This document shows, piece by piece, positions 28,215-37,382 of a stretch of 64,000 nt of DNA (the first letter of the stretch is position 1; every line of letters begins with the position of its first letter). The notes beneath the pieces were generated by a model that did not search any database, was not told the origin of the DNA, and saw nothing but the letters and a program-made list of their open reading frames with translations. A program made the position numbers and the translations under genes. The DNA comes from Brevundimonas bullata (GTDB lineage Bacteria > Pseudomonadota > Alphaproteobacteria > Caulobacterales > Caulobacteraceae): positions 186,001 through 250,000 of the forward strand of contig NZ_JACHLM010000001.1 of assembly GCF_014207965.1 (NCBI RefSeq), in the 5' to 3' direction.

Positions 28215-29298
28215 TCATCTCCGTCAGTGCGGCGCCGTCGATCCCCGCTTCGCGCAGGTGCAGCGCGCCATAGGCCCGCCAGGGCCGCCAGTGCTCGGCT
28301 CTCGCTTCAAGCCCTTCATCCTCAAGCCGGTCGCTGGCCATGTCCGTCCCCGCATCGATCCAGTCGCCGGGCAGACGCAGGCCAGGCCGCGCCCGCACCA
28401 GAGGCGCCAGCAGGGGATCAGCCGACAGATCGCGCTGGATCGCGTCCGGGTCCGCCGACAGGTCGAACACCCGCCGCACCCGCGCCAGAATACCGGGCAG
28501 CGCCTTCAGGTCCGAAGCCGCCACCGTCACCGTCAGCCGGTTCCCCGCCTCGAACCGGGCCGAGACCTCGCCAGCCGCGCCGTCCACATCGGGCGTCAGC
28601 GCGCGTCGCCAGACCCCGCGCTCGAACGTCTCGCCGCGCACCGTCAGCGCCGCCAGCATCGCGTCTATTTCGTAGGGCGGACGATAGGGCAGGCTCAGCC
28701 GCACACCCCCGTCGCCCGGCCTCTCGGCCCGCCGCCGCAGCATCGACGGCGGACGCCCGTAGAGCGACTGAAACGTCTCGTTGAAGCGCCGCACGCTGCC
28801 GAAGCCCGAGGCCAGCGCCACCTCGGCCATGGCCAGGTCGGTCTGGTGGATCAGGGCCTTGGCCAGCAGCACCCGCCGCGTCTGGGCCACGCTGACCGGG
28901 GCGGCGCCCAGATGCTGGCGGAAGAGGCGGCGCAGGTGGCGTTCACCGACGCCCAGCCGCGCGGCGAGACCATCGACATCGCCCTCATCCAGCGCCCCCG
29001 CCTCGATCAGGCCCAGAGCTCGGCTGACCGTATTCGAGGTACCGCGCCATGCCCCCATGTCCGGCGCCGTCTCAGGCCGGCAACGCAGACAGGCGCGAAA
29101 CCCCGCCTCCTCCGCCGCCGCCGCCGAGGCGACAAAGCGCATGTTCTCGCGCTTGGGGGTCCGCGCCGGACAGACCGGGCGGCAGTAGATCCCCGTCGTC
29201 TTCACGCAGGTGAAGAACCGCCCGTCAAAGCGCGGATCTCGCGTCAGGACCGCCCGGTAGCAGGCCTCCTGATCCAGACTGTCGCGGGCGATTTCCAT
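28192..29298 (-). CDS. Ada-type activator fused to an AlkA fragment; glycosylase core missing
   Basis: A 368-residue protein. Residues 1-80 are the Ada zinc domain with Cys39, Cys43, Cys70 and Cys73 ('YCRPVC', 'CLRC'), the phosphotriester methyl acceptor site. Residues about 85-185 are two AraC-type helix-turn-helix segments ('DGLAARLGVGERHLRRLFRQH'). Residues about 199-300 are the AlkA N-terminal domain. After 'RPGLRLPGDW' (304-313) the sequence jumps to 'LEARAEHWRPWRAYGALHL', normally the last helix of AlkA. The HhH-GPD glycosylase core (about 120 residues) is absent in frame. Family members are near 480 residues. It may still act as a methylation sensor and activator. Confidence 0.85.
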   Translation of the reverse strand: MEIARDSLDQEACYRAVLTRDPRFDGRFFTCVKTTGIYCRPVCPARTPKRENMRFVASAAAAEEAGFRACLRCRPETAPDMGAWRGTSNTVSRALGLIEAGALDEGDVDGLAARLGVGERHLRRLFRQHLGAAPVSVAQTRRVLLAKALIHQTDLAMAEVALASGFGSVRRFNETFQSLYGRPPSMLRRRAERPGDGGVRLSLPYRPPYEIDAMLAALTVRGETFERGVWRRALTPDVDGAAGEVSARFEAGNRLTVTVAASDLKALPGILARVRRVFDLSADPDAIQRDLSADPLLAPLVRARPGLRLPGDWIDAGTDMASDRLEDEGLEARAEHWRPWRAYGALHLREAGIDGAALTEMNDEKDAA

Positions 29299-29365
29299 GC
29301 CCGCAACATGCGCCCGCGCCGTCGCCCTGTCTCGCGGTTTTCGGACATGGCGACGCCGCGCCCCA

Positions 29366-30493
29366 TCAGTCCCGCGTCGTCGCGATCCGCCACAGGGCCT
29401 TCAGGATGTCGACCGCCAGACACAACATGATGATCGCCAGCACCCAGCTCAGCACCGTGCCCAAGGTCAAAGCCGTCTCGGCCAGGCCTCGCTGGGCCTC
29501 GGGAATGGCGTGGATGGCGTCGAAATCCATATGGATCGGCGAGGTTCCCATGACCCGCGCCGTCTGGTCGCCTTGCGTCAGGGTGGCCCAGTGACCGGCC
29601 TGGAACAGCCGCCAGCCGATCCACAGTCCCGCCGCCGCCACCGGGATCTTCAGCAGGGCCTGCAGCCGCCGCGCCTCCGGTAGCCACAGGGTGACGCCGT
29701 CCACCGCCATGCCCGCCACGGCCCAGGCCAGGATCAGCCCGAACAGCAGCGACCAGATCGGCGCCGCCGTCACGCTGACGTCGCCGCCGCGCAGGGCGAA
29801 GTCGCCGATGCCGGTGAAGCGGATCGCGCCGATCCACCACAGGATGAAGACGGCGCTGGCGATGAAGGACCACAGGGCCTCGGCGGCGCGCGGTGCCTCG
29901 GCCCGCACGCCCCAGACCTTGGCGCTCTTGGGCATCCATTCGGCCTTGGCCTTGTCGCTTCCAGCCATCGACGCCCCCCATTTCGCCGGATCGGCTAGAC
30001 CAAAGGCCGACAGGTCGCGCACCCGCCATTTCGTCAGCCAGGCCGGCTTGATGTCGTAATGCTCCATGATCGCCCCAGCCAGGGTCAGCGCCCCCATCAG
30101 GGTCAGGGCGCCGGAGAAGAAGCCGTTGAAGGCCTGACCGATCGACTGACCGAAATTGGCCGGATCGCCCAGCACATGGACCAGCAGCCCCAGCGCCTGC
30201 ACCGCCGCGATCACGATCAGCCCGGCCTTGGCCCCGAACAACCAGTAGGGAAACAGCTCCGGCCCGATCAGCGAATCCGGCCCCTTACGATAGCGGGCGG
30301 CGACGACCAGCGGATGCCCGATCTCGTGCAGGATCGCCTCCCTCTCCTCGTCGCTCAGCGCCCGGCCCAGTTCCTCTTCGCGCGCCTCGACCCGGCTCAG
30401 GATCAGGTCGCGCAGCTCGGCGACGATGTCCTCGCGGTCCTCGGTCGACAGCTGGGCCGCCACGGCTTCCAGATAGCGTTCGATCACGTCCAT
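29366..30493 (-). CDS. HAAS-domain membrane protein
   Basis: A 375-residue protein. The N-terminal soluble segment 'MDVIERYLEAVAAQLSTEDREDIVAELRDLILSRVEAREEELGR' plus 'ILHEIGHPLVVAARY' is the HAAS-type helical domain found with PadR regulators. It is followed by about six to eight membrane helices up to the C-terminus. The start at 30493 has a GGAGG site upstream. It follows the padR gene by 23 bases in the same direction. The pair resembles other PadR/HAAS modules, whose role is not established. Confidence 0.85.
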   Translation of the reverse strand: MDVIERYLEAVAAQLSTEDREDIVAELRDLILSRVEAREEELGRALSDEEREAILHEIGHPLVVAARYRKGPDSLIGPELFPYWLFGAKAGLIVIAAVQALGLLVHVLGDPANFGQSIGQAFNGFFSGALTLMGALTLAGAIMEHYDIKPAWLTKWRVRDLSAFGLADPAKWGASMAGSDKAKAEWMPKSAKVWGVRAEAPRAAEALWSFIASAVFILWWIGAIRFTGIGDFALRGGDVSVTAAPIWSLLFGLILAWAVAGMAVDGVTLWLPEARRLQALLKIPVAAAGLWIGWRLFQAGHWATLTQGDQTARVMGTSPIHMDFDAIHAIPEAQRGLAETALTLGTVLSWVLAIIMLCLAVDILKALWRIATTRD

Positions 30494-30516
30494 TTCGGTC
30501 TTCCTCCCCCGGGGTT

Positions 30517-30840
30517 TCACAGCATTCGATCCAGCGAGGCGTTGATGCCGCGCCATTCGTCGGTCAGGGCGGCCAGCATGGCCTCGCCACCGGGCGACAG
30601 GACGTAAAAGCGCTTCTTGCGCTTCTCCTCCTCACGCCATTCGCTGGTCAGCAGCCCCTGCCCCTCCAGCCGTCGCAGCAGCGGGTAAAGCGTGGATTCC
30701 TCCATCTCCAGCCCGTCCGCCGCCAGGGCCTGACGCAGGGTGTAGCCGTAGCGCTCGGTCCGCAGGCAGGCGAGCACCGCCAGCACCAGCGACCCGCGCC
30801 GCAGCTCCAGCCGCATCGTCTCGAACAGGTCCTTGTCCAC
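30517..30840 (-). CDS. PadR-family transcriptional regulator
   Basis: A 107-residue winged-helix regulator. The PadR pattern is clear: 'GSLVLAVLACLRTERYGYTLRQAL', 'ESTLYPLLRRLEGQGLLTSEWRE', and the basic wing 'EKRKKRFYVLSPGGEAMLAAL'. I prefer the GTG at 30840 (protein 'MDKDLFETMRLELRRG'), which has a GAGG site; an ATG at 30864 is possible. It is probably repressed by its own product through the palindrome at 30882-30894. Confidence 0.88.
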   Translation of the reverse strand: MDKDLFETMRLELRRGSLVLAVLACLRTERYGYTLRQALAADGLEMEESTLYPLLRRLEGQGLLTSEWREEEKRKKRFYVLSPGGEAMLAALTDEWRGINASLDRML

Positions 30841-30881
30841 GCCGCGCCTCACTTGCCGCCACATAGTGTGTGACGCACAGT

Positions 30882-30894
30882 GTATGCAACATAC
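30882..30894. promoter_or_regulatory. Operator-like palindrome at the padR promoter
   Basis: GTATG-CAA-CATAC is a 13-bp palindrome. On the minus strand it lies 10 bases after a perfect -35 box TTGACA (30910-30905), so it covers the likely -10 region. It is a good candidate autoregulatory PadR site. A second near-palindrome (TGTGTGACGCACA) is next to it. Confidence 0.6.
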
Positions 30895-31153
30895 TGTATG
30901 AGACTGTCAACGACCTGGGTTATTGCGCCTTGTCAGGACCAGCGGAGACCGTCAGCGAGGCGCTCCATCCCGTCTCAACTTGCCGGAAAGGGCCGGATTG
31001 GCTAGACTGCGGAGCAGCGGACCGGGCCCCTCTGACGTCTGATGGCAGGCGTGATGTCGGACCGCATCGAGCGAGCTCGGTGCGCGACGGCCTCTTACGG
31101 TCGATCCTCTTTCACGCGCACGCCGTGGTCGCTCCCTAGCAAAGGGGAGTCCA

Positions 31154-32149
31154 ATGGACCTGATGAGCGTTCTTTTATCCGAATGGCTGGGCAAGCCGGC
31201 CTGGATGTGGCTGGCCTTCATGAGCGTCGTCGTGGCGCTCCTGGTGCTGGACTTGGGCGTCCTGCACAAGGATCAGCATGAGATCGGCGTGCGCGAGAGC
31301 CTGCTATTGTCCGGCATGTATATCGCCGTCGCGCTATTGTTCGGGGGCTGGGTCTGGTGGGAGCTCGGCAGCCAGTCCGGCATCGAGTACCTGACCGGCT
31401 TCGCGATCGAGAAGTCGCTGGCGATGGACAACGTCTTCGTCATCGCCATGATCTTCGGCTACTTCGCCATTCCGCGTGCGCTTCAGCACCGGGTGCTGTT
31501 CTGGGGCATCCTCGGCGTGATCGTGCTCAGGGCCATCATGATTGGCGCGGGCGCGGCCCTGGTCAGTCAGTACGGCTGGGTGCTCTACATCTTCGCCGGC
31601 TTCCTGATATTCACCGGGATCAAGATGTTCTTCGCCGGCGATGGTCACGCCGACGTGGGCGCTAATCCGCTGGTGAAGTGGATGCGCGGACATCTTCGCA
31701 TCACCGACCATCTGCACGGGCAGAAGTTCTTTGTGCGGACGCCGCATCCGAAGACGGGCCGCATGACGCTATGGGCCACGCCGTTGTTCCTGGCGCTGGT
31801 GATGATTGAGATCGCAGACGTGATCTTCGCGGTGGACTCGGTGCCGGCGATCTTCGCCATCACGACCGATCCCTACATCGTCTACACCTCGAACATCTTC
31901 GCCATTCTGGGACTGCGCGCGCTCTATTTCGCGCTGGCGGCCATCATCCACCGCTTCGCCTATTTGAAGCAGGCGCTGGCTGTGCTGCTGGTGTTCATCG
32001 GCGGCAAGATCTTCGTGGCCGACTTGCTGGGCTGGGAGAAATTCCCCGCCGAATGGTCATTGGCGATCACGGCCCTGATCTTGGCGGCGGGGGTGATTTG
32101 GTCGCTTTGGAAGACGCGCGGTCAGTCCGCCAAGGCGCCGCCCTTTTGA
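31154..32149 (+). CDS. TerC-family integral membrane protein
   Basis: A 331-residue membrane protein of the TerC/Alx family, linked to manganese homeostasis and metal loading of exported proteins. About eight helices are seen. Conserved acidic residues within helices appear in 'EKSLAMDNVFVIAMIF' and 'VMIEIADVIFAVDSVPAIFA', which are the family signatures. The ATG has a GGGGAG ribosome site. The upstream 250 bases lack the conserved core of the manganese riboswitch, so no RNA control is proposed. Confidence 0.92.
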   Translation: MDLMSVLLSEWLGKPAWMWLAFMSVVVALLVLDLGVLHKDQHEIGVRESLLLSGMYIAVALLFGGWVWWELGSQSGIEYLTGFAIEKSLAMDNVFVIAMIFGYFAIPRALQHRVLFWGILGVIVLRAIMIGAGAALVSQYGWVLYIFAGFLIFTGIKMFFAGDGHADVGANPLVKWMRGHLRITDHLHGQKFFVRTPHPKTGRMTLWATPLFLALVMIEIADVIFAVDSVPAIFAITTDPYIVYTSNIFAILGLRALYFALAAIIHRFAYLKQALAVLLVFIGGKIFVADLLGWEKFPAEWSLAITALILAAGVIWSLWKTRGQSAKAPPF

Positions 32150-32157
32150 CTGACGAA

Positions 32158-32183
32158 GGGCCCGCTTCGAGAGAGGCGGGCCC
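32158..32183 (+). terminator. Hairpin after terC
   Basis: An inverted repeat (GGGCCCGC … GCGGGCCC) with a loop of about nine bases lies 9 bases past the terC stop. It is not followed by a T run, so termination is only possible. Confidence 0.45.
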
Positions 32184-32256
32184 TGACCCTCAACACCCCG
32201 CCTTCCCTTCCCCGCGAAACGGCGGCTAAGCTGGCGGCCAGTAGGGGGAAGTTTCC

Positions 32257-34911
32257 ATGTCACGTCGTCGTATCGTCGCGCGTCCGTTGCTGGCGCTCAG
32301 CCTGGTTCTGGCCGCCGCCTCCACGCCGGTCCTGGCCCAGCAGAGCCCCCCGACCCAGGACGCCGTCCTCGGCCACGCGCCGGGCACGCGCATCACCCGG
32401 CCGGCCGAGGTGCGCCGCTATTTCGAGGCCCTGCGCGCCTCGGGCCCCGACCGCATGGTCATGGGCGATTACGCCACGACCTGGGAAGGCCGCCCCCTGT
32501 TCTGGGCCGCCGTGGGCTCGCCCGCCAACATCGCCCGGCTGGATCAGATCAAGGCCGCCACGCGCGCCCTGGGCGATCCGCGTCGCACCTCGCCGGAACA
32601 GGCCCGCGCCCTCATCAACGAGACCCCGGTAATCGTCTGGATGGCCTATTCGGTGCATGGCAACGAGATCAGCCCCGCCGACGCCGCCATGGCCGCCGCG
32701 CGGCGCCTGATGGACCCCGCCGACGCCGAGGCGCAGGGCTGGATGCAGAACGCCGTGGTCGTTTTCGTGCCGACCCAGAACCCCGACGGGCGCGACCGCT
32801 TCATCGACGGCTTCGAGGCGGGCCTGGGCGCCCAGCCCAACCCCGACCCCCTGTCGGCGGAACGCTCCGAGCCCTGGCCGTCCGGGCGGTTCAACCACAA
32901 CCTGTTCGATCTGAACCGCGACTGGTTCATCCAGTCCCAGCCGGAAACCCAGGGCCACGCCGCCCTGATCCGCGACTGGCGTCCCCAGGTGGTGGTGGAT
33001 TCCCACGAGATGGGCACGGATTCCAGCTTCTTCTTCCCGCCCGAGGCCCAGCCGCTCAACCCGTGGATCTTCCCTCCGATCCTCGACGCTCGCGAACGCT
33101 TCGGCCGCAACAACGGCGCCCGCTTCGACCAGGCCGGGCTGGACTATTTCACGCGCGAGACCTTCGACGCCTTCTATCCCGGCTACGGCGACGGCTGGCC
33201 CGCCTATTTCGGCGCCGTCTCCATGACCTATGAGCAGGGCTCGGCGCGCGGCCTGATGGCGCGGCGCCGCTCGGGCGAGATCATCACCTACGCCGACACG
33301 GTCAAGGGCCACCTGACCGCCAGTCTGTCGACCATCGAGACCGCCGCCCGCGACCGCGAAAAGCTGCTGAGCGACTTCTACGCCTTCCATCGCGACGGCG
33401 TCGCGGGCGGTCGCGGCGCCTATGTCCTCTCGCGCTCCGCCGCCGCCGACCCCGCCGCCGCCGACAAGCTGGCGGGCCTGCTGGTGCGCTCGGGCATCGA
33501 GGTGGGCCGCGCGACGGCGTCCTTCTCAGCCTGCGGCCAGACCTATCGCCCCGGCGACTATGTGGTGAACCTGTCCCAGCCTCAGCGCCGCATGGCCGAG
33601 ACCCTGCTGGCCAGGGACGTGCCGCTGGACCCGAAATTCCTGGCCGAACAGGAGGCCCGCCGCGCCCGGGGCCTGGGCGACGAGATCTATGACCTGACCG
33701 GCTGGTCCATGCCCCTGCTGTTCAACGTCCCGACCCAGAAATGCGCGGGCGCGCCCTCGGTCCAGACCACGGCCGTCGGCCCCGAACTGATCCGCCCCGT
33801 CGCCATCGCGGGGTCGGACACGACCTATGGCTATGCGATCAACCCCGGCACGGCGGGAATGCGCTTCCTGACCGCCGCCCTCAAGGAAAAGCTGCCGGTC
33901 CGCTCGATCGAAGCCCCCTTCACCCTGGACGGCAAGGCCTATGCGGGCGGGGCCTTCATCGTGCCGCGCGCCGGGGCGCCCGCCGACCTCGACGAGCGCG
34001 TCCGCCGCATCGCCGCCGACAGCGGGGCCGAGGTCACGGCCCTGGCCAGCTCATGGGTGTCCAGCGGCCCCAGCGTCGGCTCGGATCAGGCGACGGCCCT
34101 CAAGGCCCCGCGCGTCGCCATGGCCTGGGACGACCCAACCGATCCTGAGTCCGCCGGGTCGATCCGCCATATTCTGGAACGCGAGTACGGCTGGCCGGTC
34201 ACGGCGGTGCGCACCCGTCGCCTCGGCTCGGCGGACCTGTCGCGCTATCAGGTGCTGATCCTGCCCTCGGGCGGCGACTACGAGAAGACCTTGGGCGCGA
34301 GCGGCGTCGCCGCCTTGCGCGCCTGGGTCCAGTCGGGCGGCGTCCTGATCGGCGTCGGCTCGGCCAGCCGTCTGTTGACCGATCCCGACGCCAAGCTGCT
34401 GGACAGCCGCCGCGAGACCGCCGTCGCCCCGGAGGGCGACAAGAAGGAAACCGCCTCGGGCGCCACCGTCCCCGGCGTCGAGATCCCCTCCGAGGCCGAC
34501 TATCTGGACCGCACCAACCACCGCGGCTCGCCCGATTCCGTGGCCGGGGTCCTGGCCCACGCCGTCGTGGATCAGGAGCACTGGCTGGGCGCCGGCGTGG
34601 CGCGCGAGCTCAGCGTCATGGTGCGCGGCTCTGACATCTACACGCCCCTGACCCGCGAGCAGGGGACCAATGTGGTGCGTCTGGCCGGGCCCGACAGCGT
34701 CCTCGCCTCGGGCCAGCTCTGGGCCGAGAACCGCCGCCAGCTGGCCTACAAACCCGTCGCCATGGCCACCGAACTGGGCCGCGGCCAGGTCGTCGCCTTC
34801 ACCCAGGACGTGACCATGCGCGCCTTCCTGGAGGGCCTGAAGCCGCTGTTCCTCAACGCCGTCTTCCGCGGCCCCGCCCACGCCTCGGGCGGCAACGGCG
34901 AGGATCGCTAG
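32257..34911 (+). CDS. Secreted M14-family zinc carboxypeptidase-like protein
   Basis: An 884-residue exported protein. The signal peptide ends at 'VLA-QQ' (residues 27-29). The M14 core occupies about residues 40-360: the zinc motif HGNE (His134, Glu137), 'QNPDGRDRF', 'HNLFDLNRDWF', the third ligand in 'VVVDSHEMGTDSSF', and 'MTYEQGSARGL' with the catalytic Glu. The remaining about 500 residues include a Rossmann-like, glutamine-amidotransferase-type segment ('QVLILPSGGDYEKTLGASG'). Long M14 proteins of this build are common in Caulobacterales and Xanthomonadales. The substrate is unknown. Confidence 0.9.
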   Translation: MSRRRIVARPLLALSLVLAAASTPVLAQQSPPTQDAVLGHAPGTRITRPAEVRRYFEALRASGPDRMVMGDYATTWEGRPLFWAAVGSPANIARLDQIKAATRALGDPRRTSPEQARALINETPVIVWMAYSVHGNEISPADAAMAAARRLMDPADAEAQGWMQNAVVVFVPTQNPDGRDRFIDGFEAGLGAQPNPDPLSAERSEPWPSGRFNHNLFDLNRDWFIQSQPETQGHAALIRDWRPQVVVDSHEMGTDSSFFFPPEAQPLNPWIFPPILDARERFGRNNGARFDQAGLDYFTRETFDAFYPGYGDGWPAYFGAVSMTYEQGSARGLMARRRSGEIITYADTVKGHLTASLSTIETAARDREKLLSDFYAFHRDGVAGGRGAYVLSRSAAADPAAADKLAGLLVRSGIEVGRATASFSACGQTYRPGDYVVNLSQPQRRMAETLLARDVPLDPKFLAEQEARRARGLGDEIYDLTGWSMPLLFNVPTQKCAGAPSVQTTAVGPELIRPVAIAGSDTTYGYAINPGTAGMRFLTAALKEKLPVRSIEAPFTLDGKAYAGGAFIVPRAGAPADLDERVRRIAADSGAEVTALASSWVSSGPSVGSDQATALKAPRVAMAWDDPTDPESAGSIRHILEREYGWPVTAVRTRRLGSADLSRYQVLILPSGGDYEKTLGASGVAALRAWVQSGGVLIGVGSASRLLTDPDAKLLDSRRETAVAPEGDKKETASGATVPGVEIPSEADYLDRTNHRGSPDSVAGVLAHAVVDQEHWLGAGVARELSVMVRGSDIYTPLTREQGTNVVRLAGPDSVLASGQLWAENRRQLAYKPVAMATELGRGQVVAFTQDVTMRAFLEGLKPLFLNAVFRGPAHASGGNGEDR

Positions 34912-34951
34912 GGTCGATGTTCAAGCCGGGCGGCGACGGCTAGGGTTCAGC

Positions 34952-35614
34952 ATGATGATCCGCCTCGCCGCCCTCTCCCTCGCTGGCCTGATGCTCGGCG
35001 CCTGCACGACCACGGTCGGCGGCCTGCCGGTCAGAAACACGCCGTCCGATCTGGCCCAGTGTCCCGACCTGAGCGGCGTCTATCAGTCACAAGGTGAGAT
35101 ACTCAGCCGCCGGGGCAAGTCGACCGCAGAGCCCGACCTGAACGCCTTGCTGGCCCGGCCTCTGGCCGTGCGCGACTTGTCGCAGTCGCCGGATCTTTGG
35201 CGCGACGGAGCTCCGACCAAGGTCGCTATGTCGCTGAAAGACAGCGCCTGGCGGATCGAGACCGCCGACGATCAGGGCGGCGCCGCCGAGGGCCGTCTGC
35301 CTCTGCTGAATGGCGCACCCGATCCGCAGCCGAACGAGCCACCCTACACCGCCGACCTGCTATCGCGCGCCAACGGCTGCGCCCGCGACCGGCTGTGGAT
35401 CACAACCCACAGCGTGCACACCCAATACGAAAGCTACACGGCCAACCATCACGTGGGCGTCCTGTCCGCCACGCCCGAGGCCCTGATTCTCGACCTATGG
35501 TCAGAGCGGCGTCAGATGGGGCTGCTGCCCTGGGCCTTCGTCGACAGGTCGCTGACGCGTTACCGCTTCGCCCGGATCACGACGCCCGCGTCGCCAGCGG
35601 CGGTGCAGCGGTGA
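34952..35614 (+). CDS. Putative lipoprotein, unknown
   Basis: A 220-residue protein with a lipoprotein signal: a hydrophobic stretch ending in lipobox 'LGAC' (Cys18), then a Thr/Gly linker. The rest is soluble, with 'CPDLSGVYQSQGEILSRRG' and 'DRLWITTHSVHTQYESYTANH' among its distinctive segments. No family was recognised. Its stop overlaps the 3' end of the converging HExxH peptidase gene by 38 bases. Confidence 0.75.
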   Translation: MMIRLAALSLAGLMLGACTTTVGGLPVRNTPSDLAQCPDLSGVYQSQGEILSRRGKSTAEPDLNALLARPLAVRDLSQSPDLWRDGAPTKVAMSLKDSAWRIETADDQGGAAEGRLPLLNGAPDPQPNEPPYTADLLSRANGCARDRLWITTHSVHTQYESYTANHHVGVLSATPEALILDLWSERRQMGLLPWAFVDRSLTRYRFARITTPASPAAVQR

Positions 35615-37172
35615 CGGCCCAGGCTTTCGGCGCGACCAGGGGCTTGCCGCACTTCGCCTCGATCAGCCGGCCGTCCTGGGTGCGATAGCGCACCGGCAGC
35701 GAGGCCGCGCAGCGCGCTTGAACCGCGAAGAACATGGCGGTCGCCTCGCTGGCCGGATCATGCCCCTCGACCGACGCCAGCAGCGGGTCGCCCGACAGCG
35801 GCCCGCACTTGTCTCCGCTATCCAGCTTGATGCCTTGCTCGACGCTGTAGAAGCCTGCGCCGCCGCCTGCGCAGTTCTCATCGTTCAGGTGGAACAGGGC
35901 CGCCAGGCGATAGTCGCTCGGACCGGGTCGATCCTCCAAGGTCACGCCCAGCGCCATCAACCGGGCCTCGATCCCGCTCCAGCGCGCCGCACCCGGACCG
36001 TCCATCAGCACGCCGACCGCGCTGTCCGCTTGCAGCAGGGCGCGGAAGTCGGTGACGCCATAGCCTTCGCTCGCCCGCCCCGCGTCCAGCATGACCTTCC
36101 ACAGGTCGAACACGTCCCGCGTTCCGCCCGACGTCTGCCGCGTCTCCAGATCGGCGATCCACTGCACCACGACGCCGCAGTTGTAGATGGCAGAGCCGGA
36201 TCGCAATCGACGGGGGTCATAGTCGGCGTTCCCCAAGGCCTTGCGGCACCCGTTCAACCGCTGGGCCAAGGACGTACGCCCCTCAGTTTCGTCGATCACG
36301 CCGGTCGACACGGCGGCGACCACTGCGCCATATTCGGCTCCGCCCTCGTGCAGCCAGGGCGCCGTGTCGCCGTCCACGGTCGTCACGCCATGGCCGTTCC
36401 ACAGGTGAAACGTCTCGTGCCAGACGAACGTCGACAGCTGCCCCGCTACCTCGGGCGGCGGCGCATTCCAGGACGAACCGTGGAAGCGCGTCGAGATGAC
36501 GCCCGTGTCGGTGACGTCGCCGCGAAAAGGATTCGGCCCCGGACTATCGGTGGTGACGATCAGGGTGGGCTCATAGGGCAGATTGCGCCCCAGCCGCGCA
36601 CCATAGAAGGCCTGCGCCGCAAAGAAGCCGTCGCGCATCGTCGTCGCCAGGAAGGCCGGCGCCGAGGCGCTGGTCACGACCGCCGCGCCGTCGCGGCGCA
36701 TCACCACCTCCTTCGGTCCCAGATAGACATAGCCCTTGACCGCATCGGTCGTCGGCAGGGTCGCCTCGCCCGCGACCGGCCGAGCGGTCAGCACCGCGTC
36801 CATGCCCTGAAGTTCCAACCCCGGCCCATAGAGGACGTGGCCCGTCCCCACGCGGGCCAGCCCCATGTAGGTACGGTCCACCTCGGCGGCGTCGGGCGCG
36901 ATCCGGATCTCGAAACGGTCGAAGGGTTCGGCGCCCTCTACCCCGCCGTCCTTCAGCGTCAGGCCCGGCGTCGTCACCGTCCACAGGTCGCGGATGACGC
37001 TCTCGGACAGAAAGGCGACCCGCGTGGTCGGTTCGGCCAGCCGCCAGGTCACGATCACGCCGCCGGGCGCGCTGCGCGCCTCGATGGTCGCCGCCTGCTC
37101 GGCCAGCGCGGAGGTTGAAGCGCCGCAAACCATCGCCAGGGCGGCGAACGCGCCCGCCAGTCTCTTGCTCAT
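35577..37172 (-). CDS. Secreted gluzincin-type metallopeptidase (HExxH)
   Basis: A 531-residue exported protein. Residues 1-25 form a signal peptide ending 'ALA-EQ'. A zinc site of the gluzincin type is visible: 'FVWHETFHLWNGHG' (HETFH) with the third ligand about 20 residues later in 'PWLHEGGAEYGA'. This resembles M61/M1 aminopeptidases ('HE..HLWN' is M61-like). The N-terminal 220 residues are beta-rich, as in M61. It is transcribed divergently from the ubiquitin-like gene (210-bp gap). The start at 37172 was chosen for the signal peptide. Confidence 0.82.
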   Translation of the reverse strand: MSKRLAGAFAALAMVCGASTSALAEQAATIEARSAPGGVIVTWRLAEPTTRVAFLSESVIRDLWTVTTPGLTLKDGGVEGAEPFDRFEIRIAPDAAEVDRTYMGLARVGTGHVLYGPGLELQGMDAVLTARPVAGEATLPTTDAVKGYVYLGPKEVVMRRDGAAVVTSASAPAFLATTMRDGFFAAQAFYGARLGRNLPYEPTLIVTTDSPGPNPFRGDVTDTGVISTRFHGSSWNAPPPEVAGQLSTFVWHETFHLWNGHGVTTVDGDTAPWLHEGGAEYGAVVAAVSTGVIDETEGRTSLAQRLNGCRKALGNADYDPRRLRSGSAIYNCGVVVQWIADLETRQTSGGTRDVFDLWKVMLDAGRASEGYGVTDFRALLQADSAVGVLMDGPGAARWSGIEARLMALGVTLEDRPGPSDYRLAALFHLNDENCAGGGAGFYSVEQGIKLDSGDKCGPLSGDPLLASVEGHDPASEATAMFFAVQARCAASLPVRYRTQDGRLIEAKCGKPLVAPKAWAVTAAPPLATRAS

Positions 37173-37382
37173 GATGTCTTCCCTCCGAGGCCCCTGCAGC
37201 AAGGAAGCTTGGCCTTGATGGCGGAACTTGGTCAACCGGCGGTCATTATCCCCTGCCCCTCGCCGCACACGAGACATGGGGCCGCTTGATTTCATGCGTC
37301 AATTCAACGTGACGCCAAGCTCGGACTGCGATAGCAGGCGCGGCGAAACGCTGGCCTGACGTCGGCGTCAAAGGAATTCAAA

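Noticed and set aside
29244..30029. A minus-strand frame overlapping the HAAS-domain membrane protein
   Set aside because: The frame is offset from the supported gene. Its Arg/Gly/Pro-rich composition indicates a shadow.
30911..31153. A possible manganese riboswitch in front of terC
   Set aside because: The conserved core of the yybP-ykoY RNA was not found. The only resemblance is GGGGAG, which is better explained as the ribosome site.
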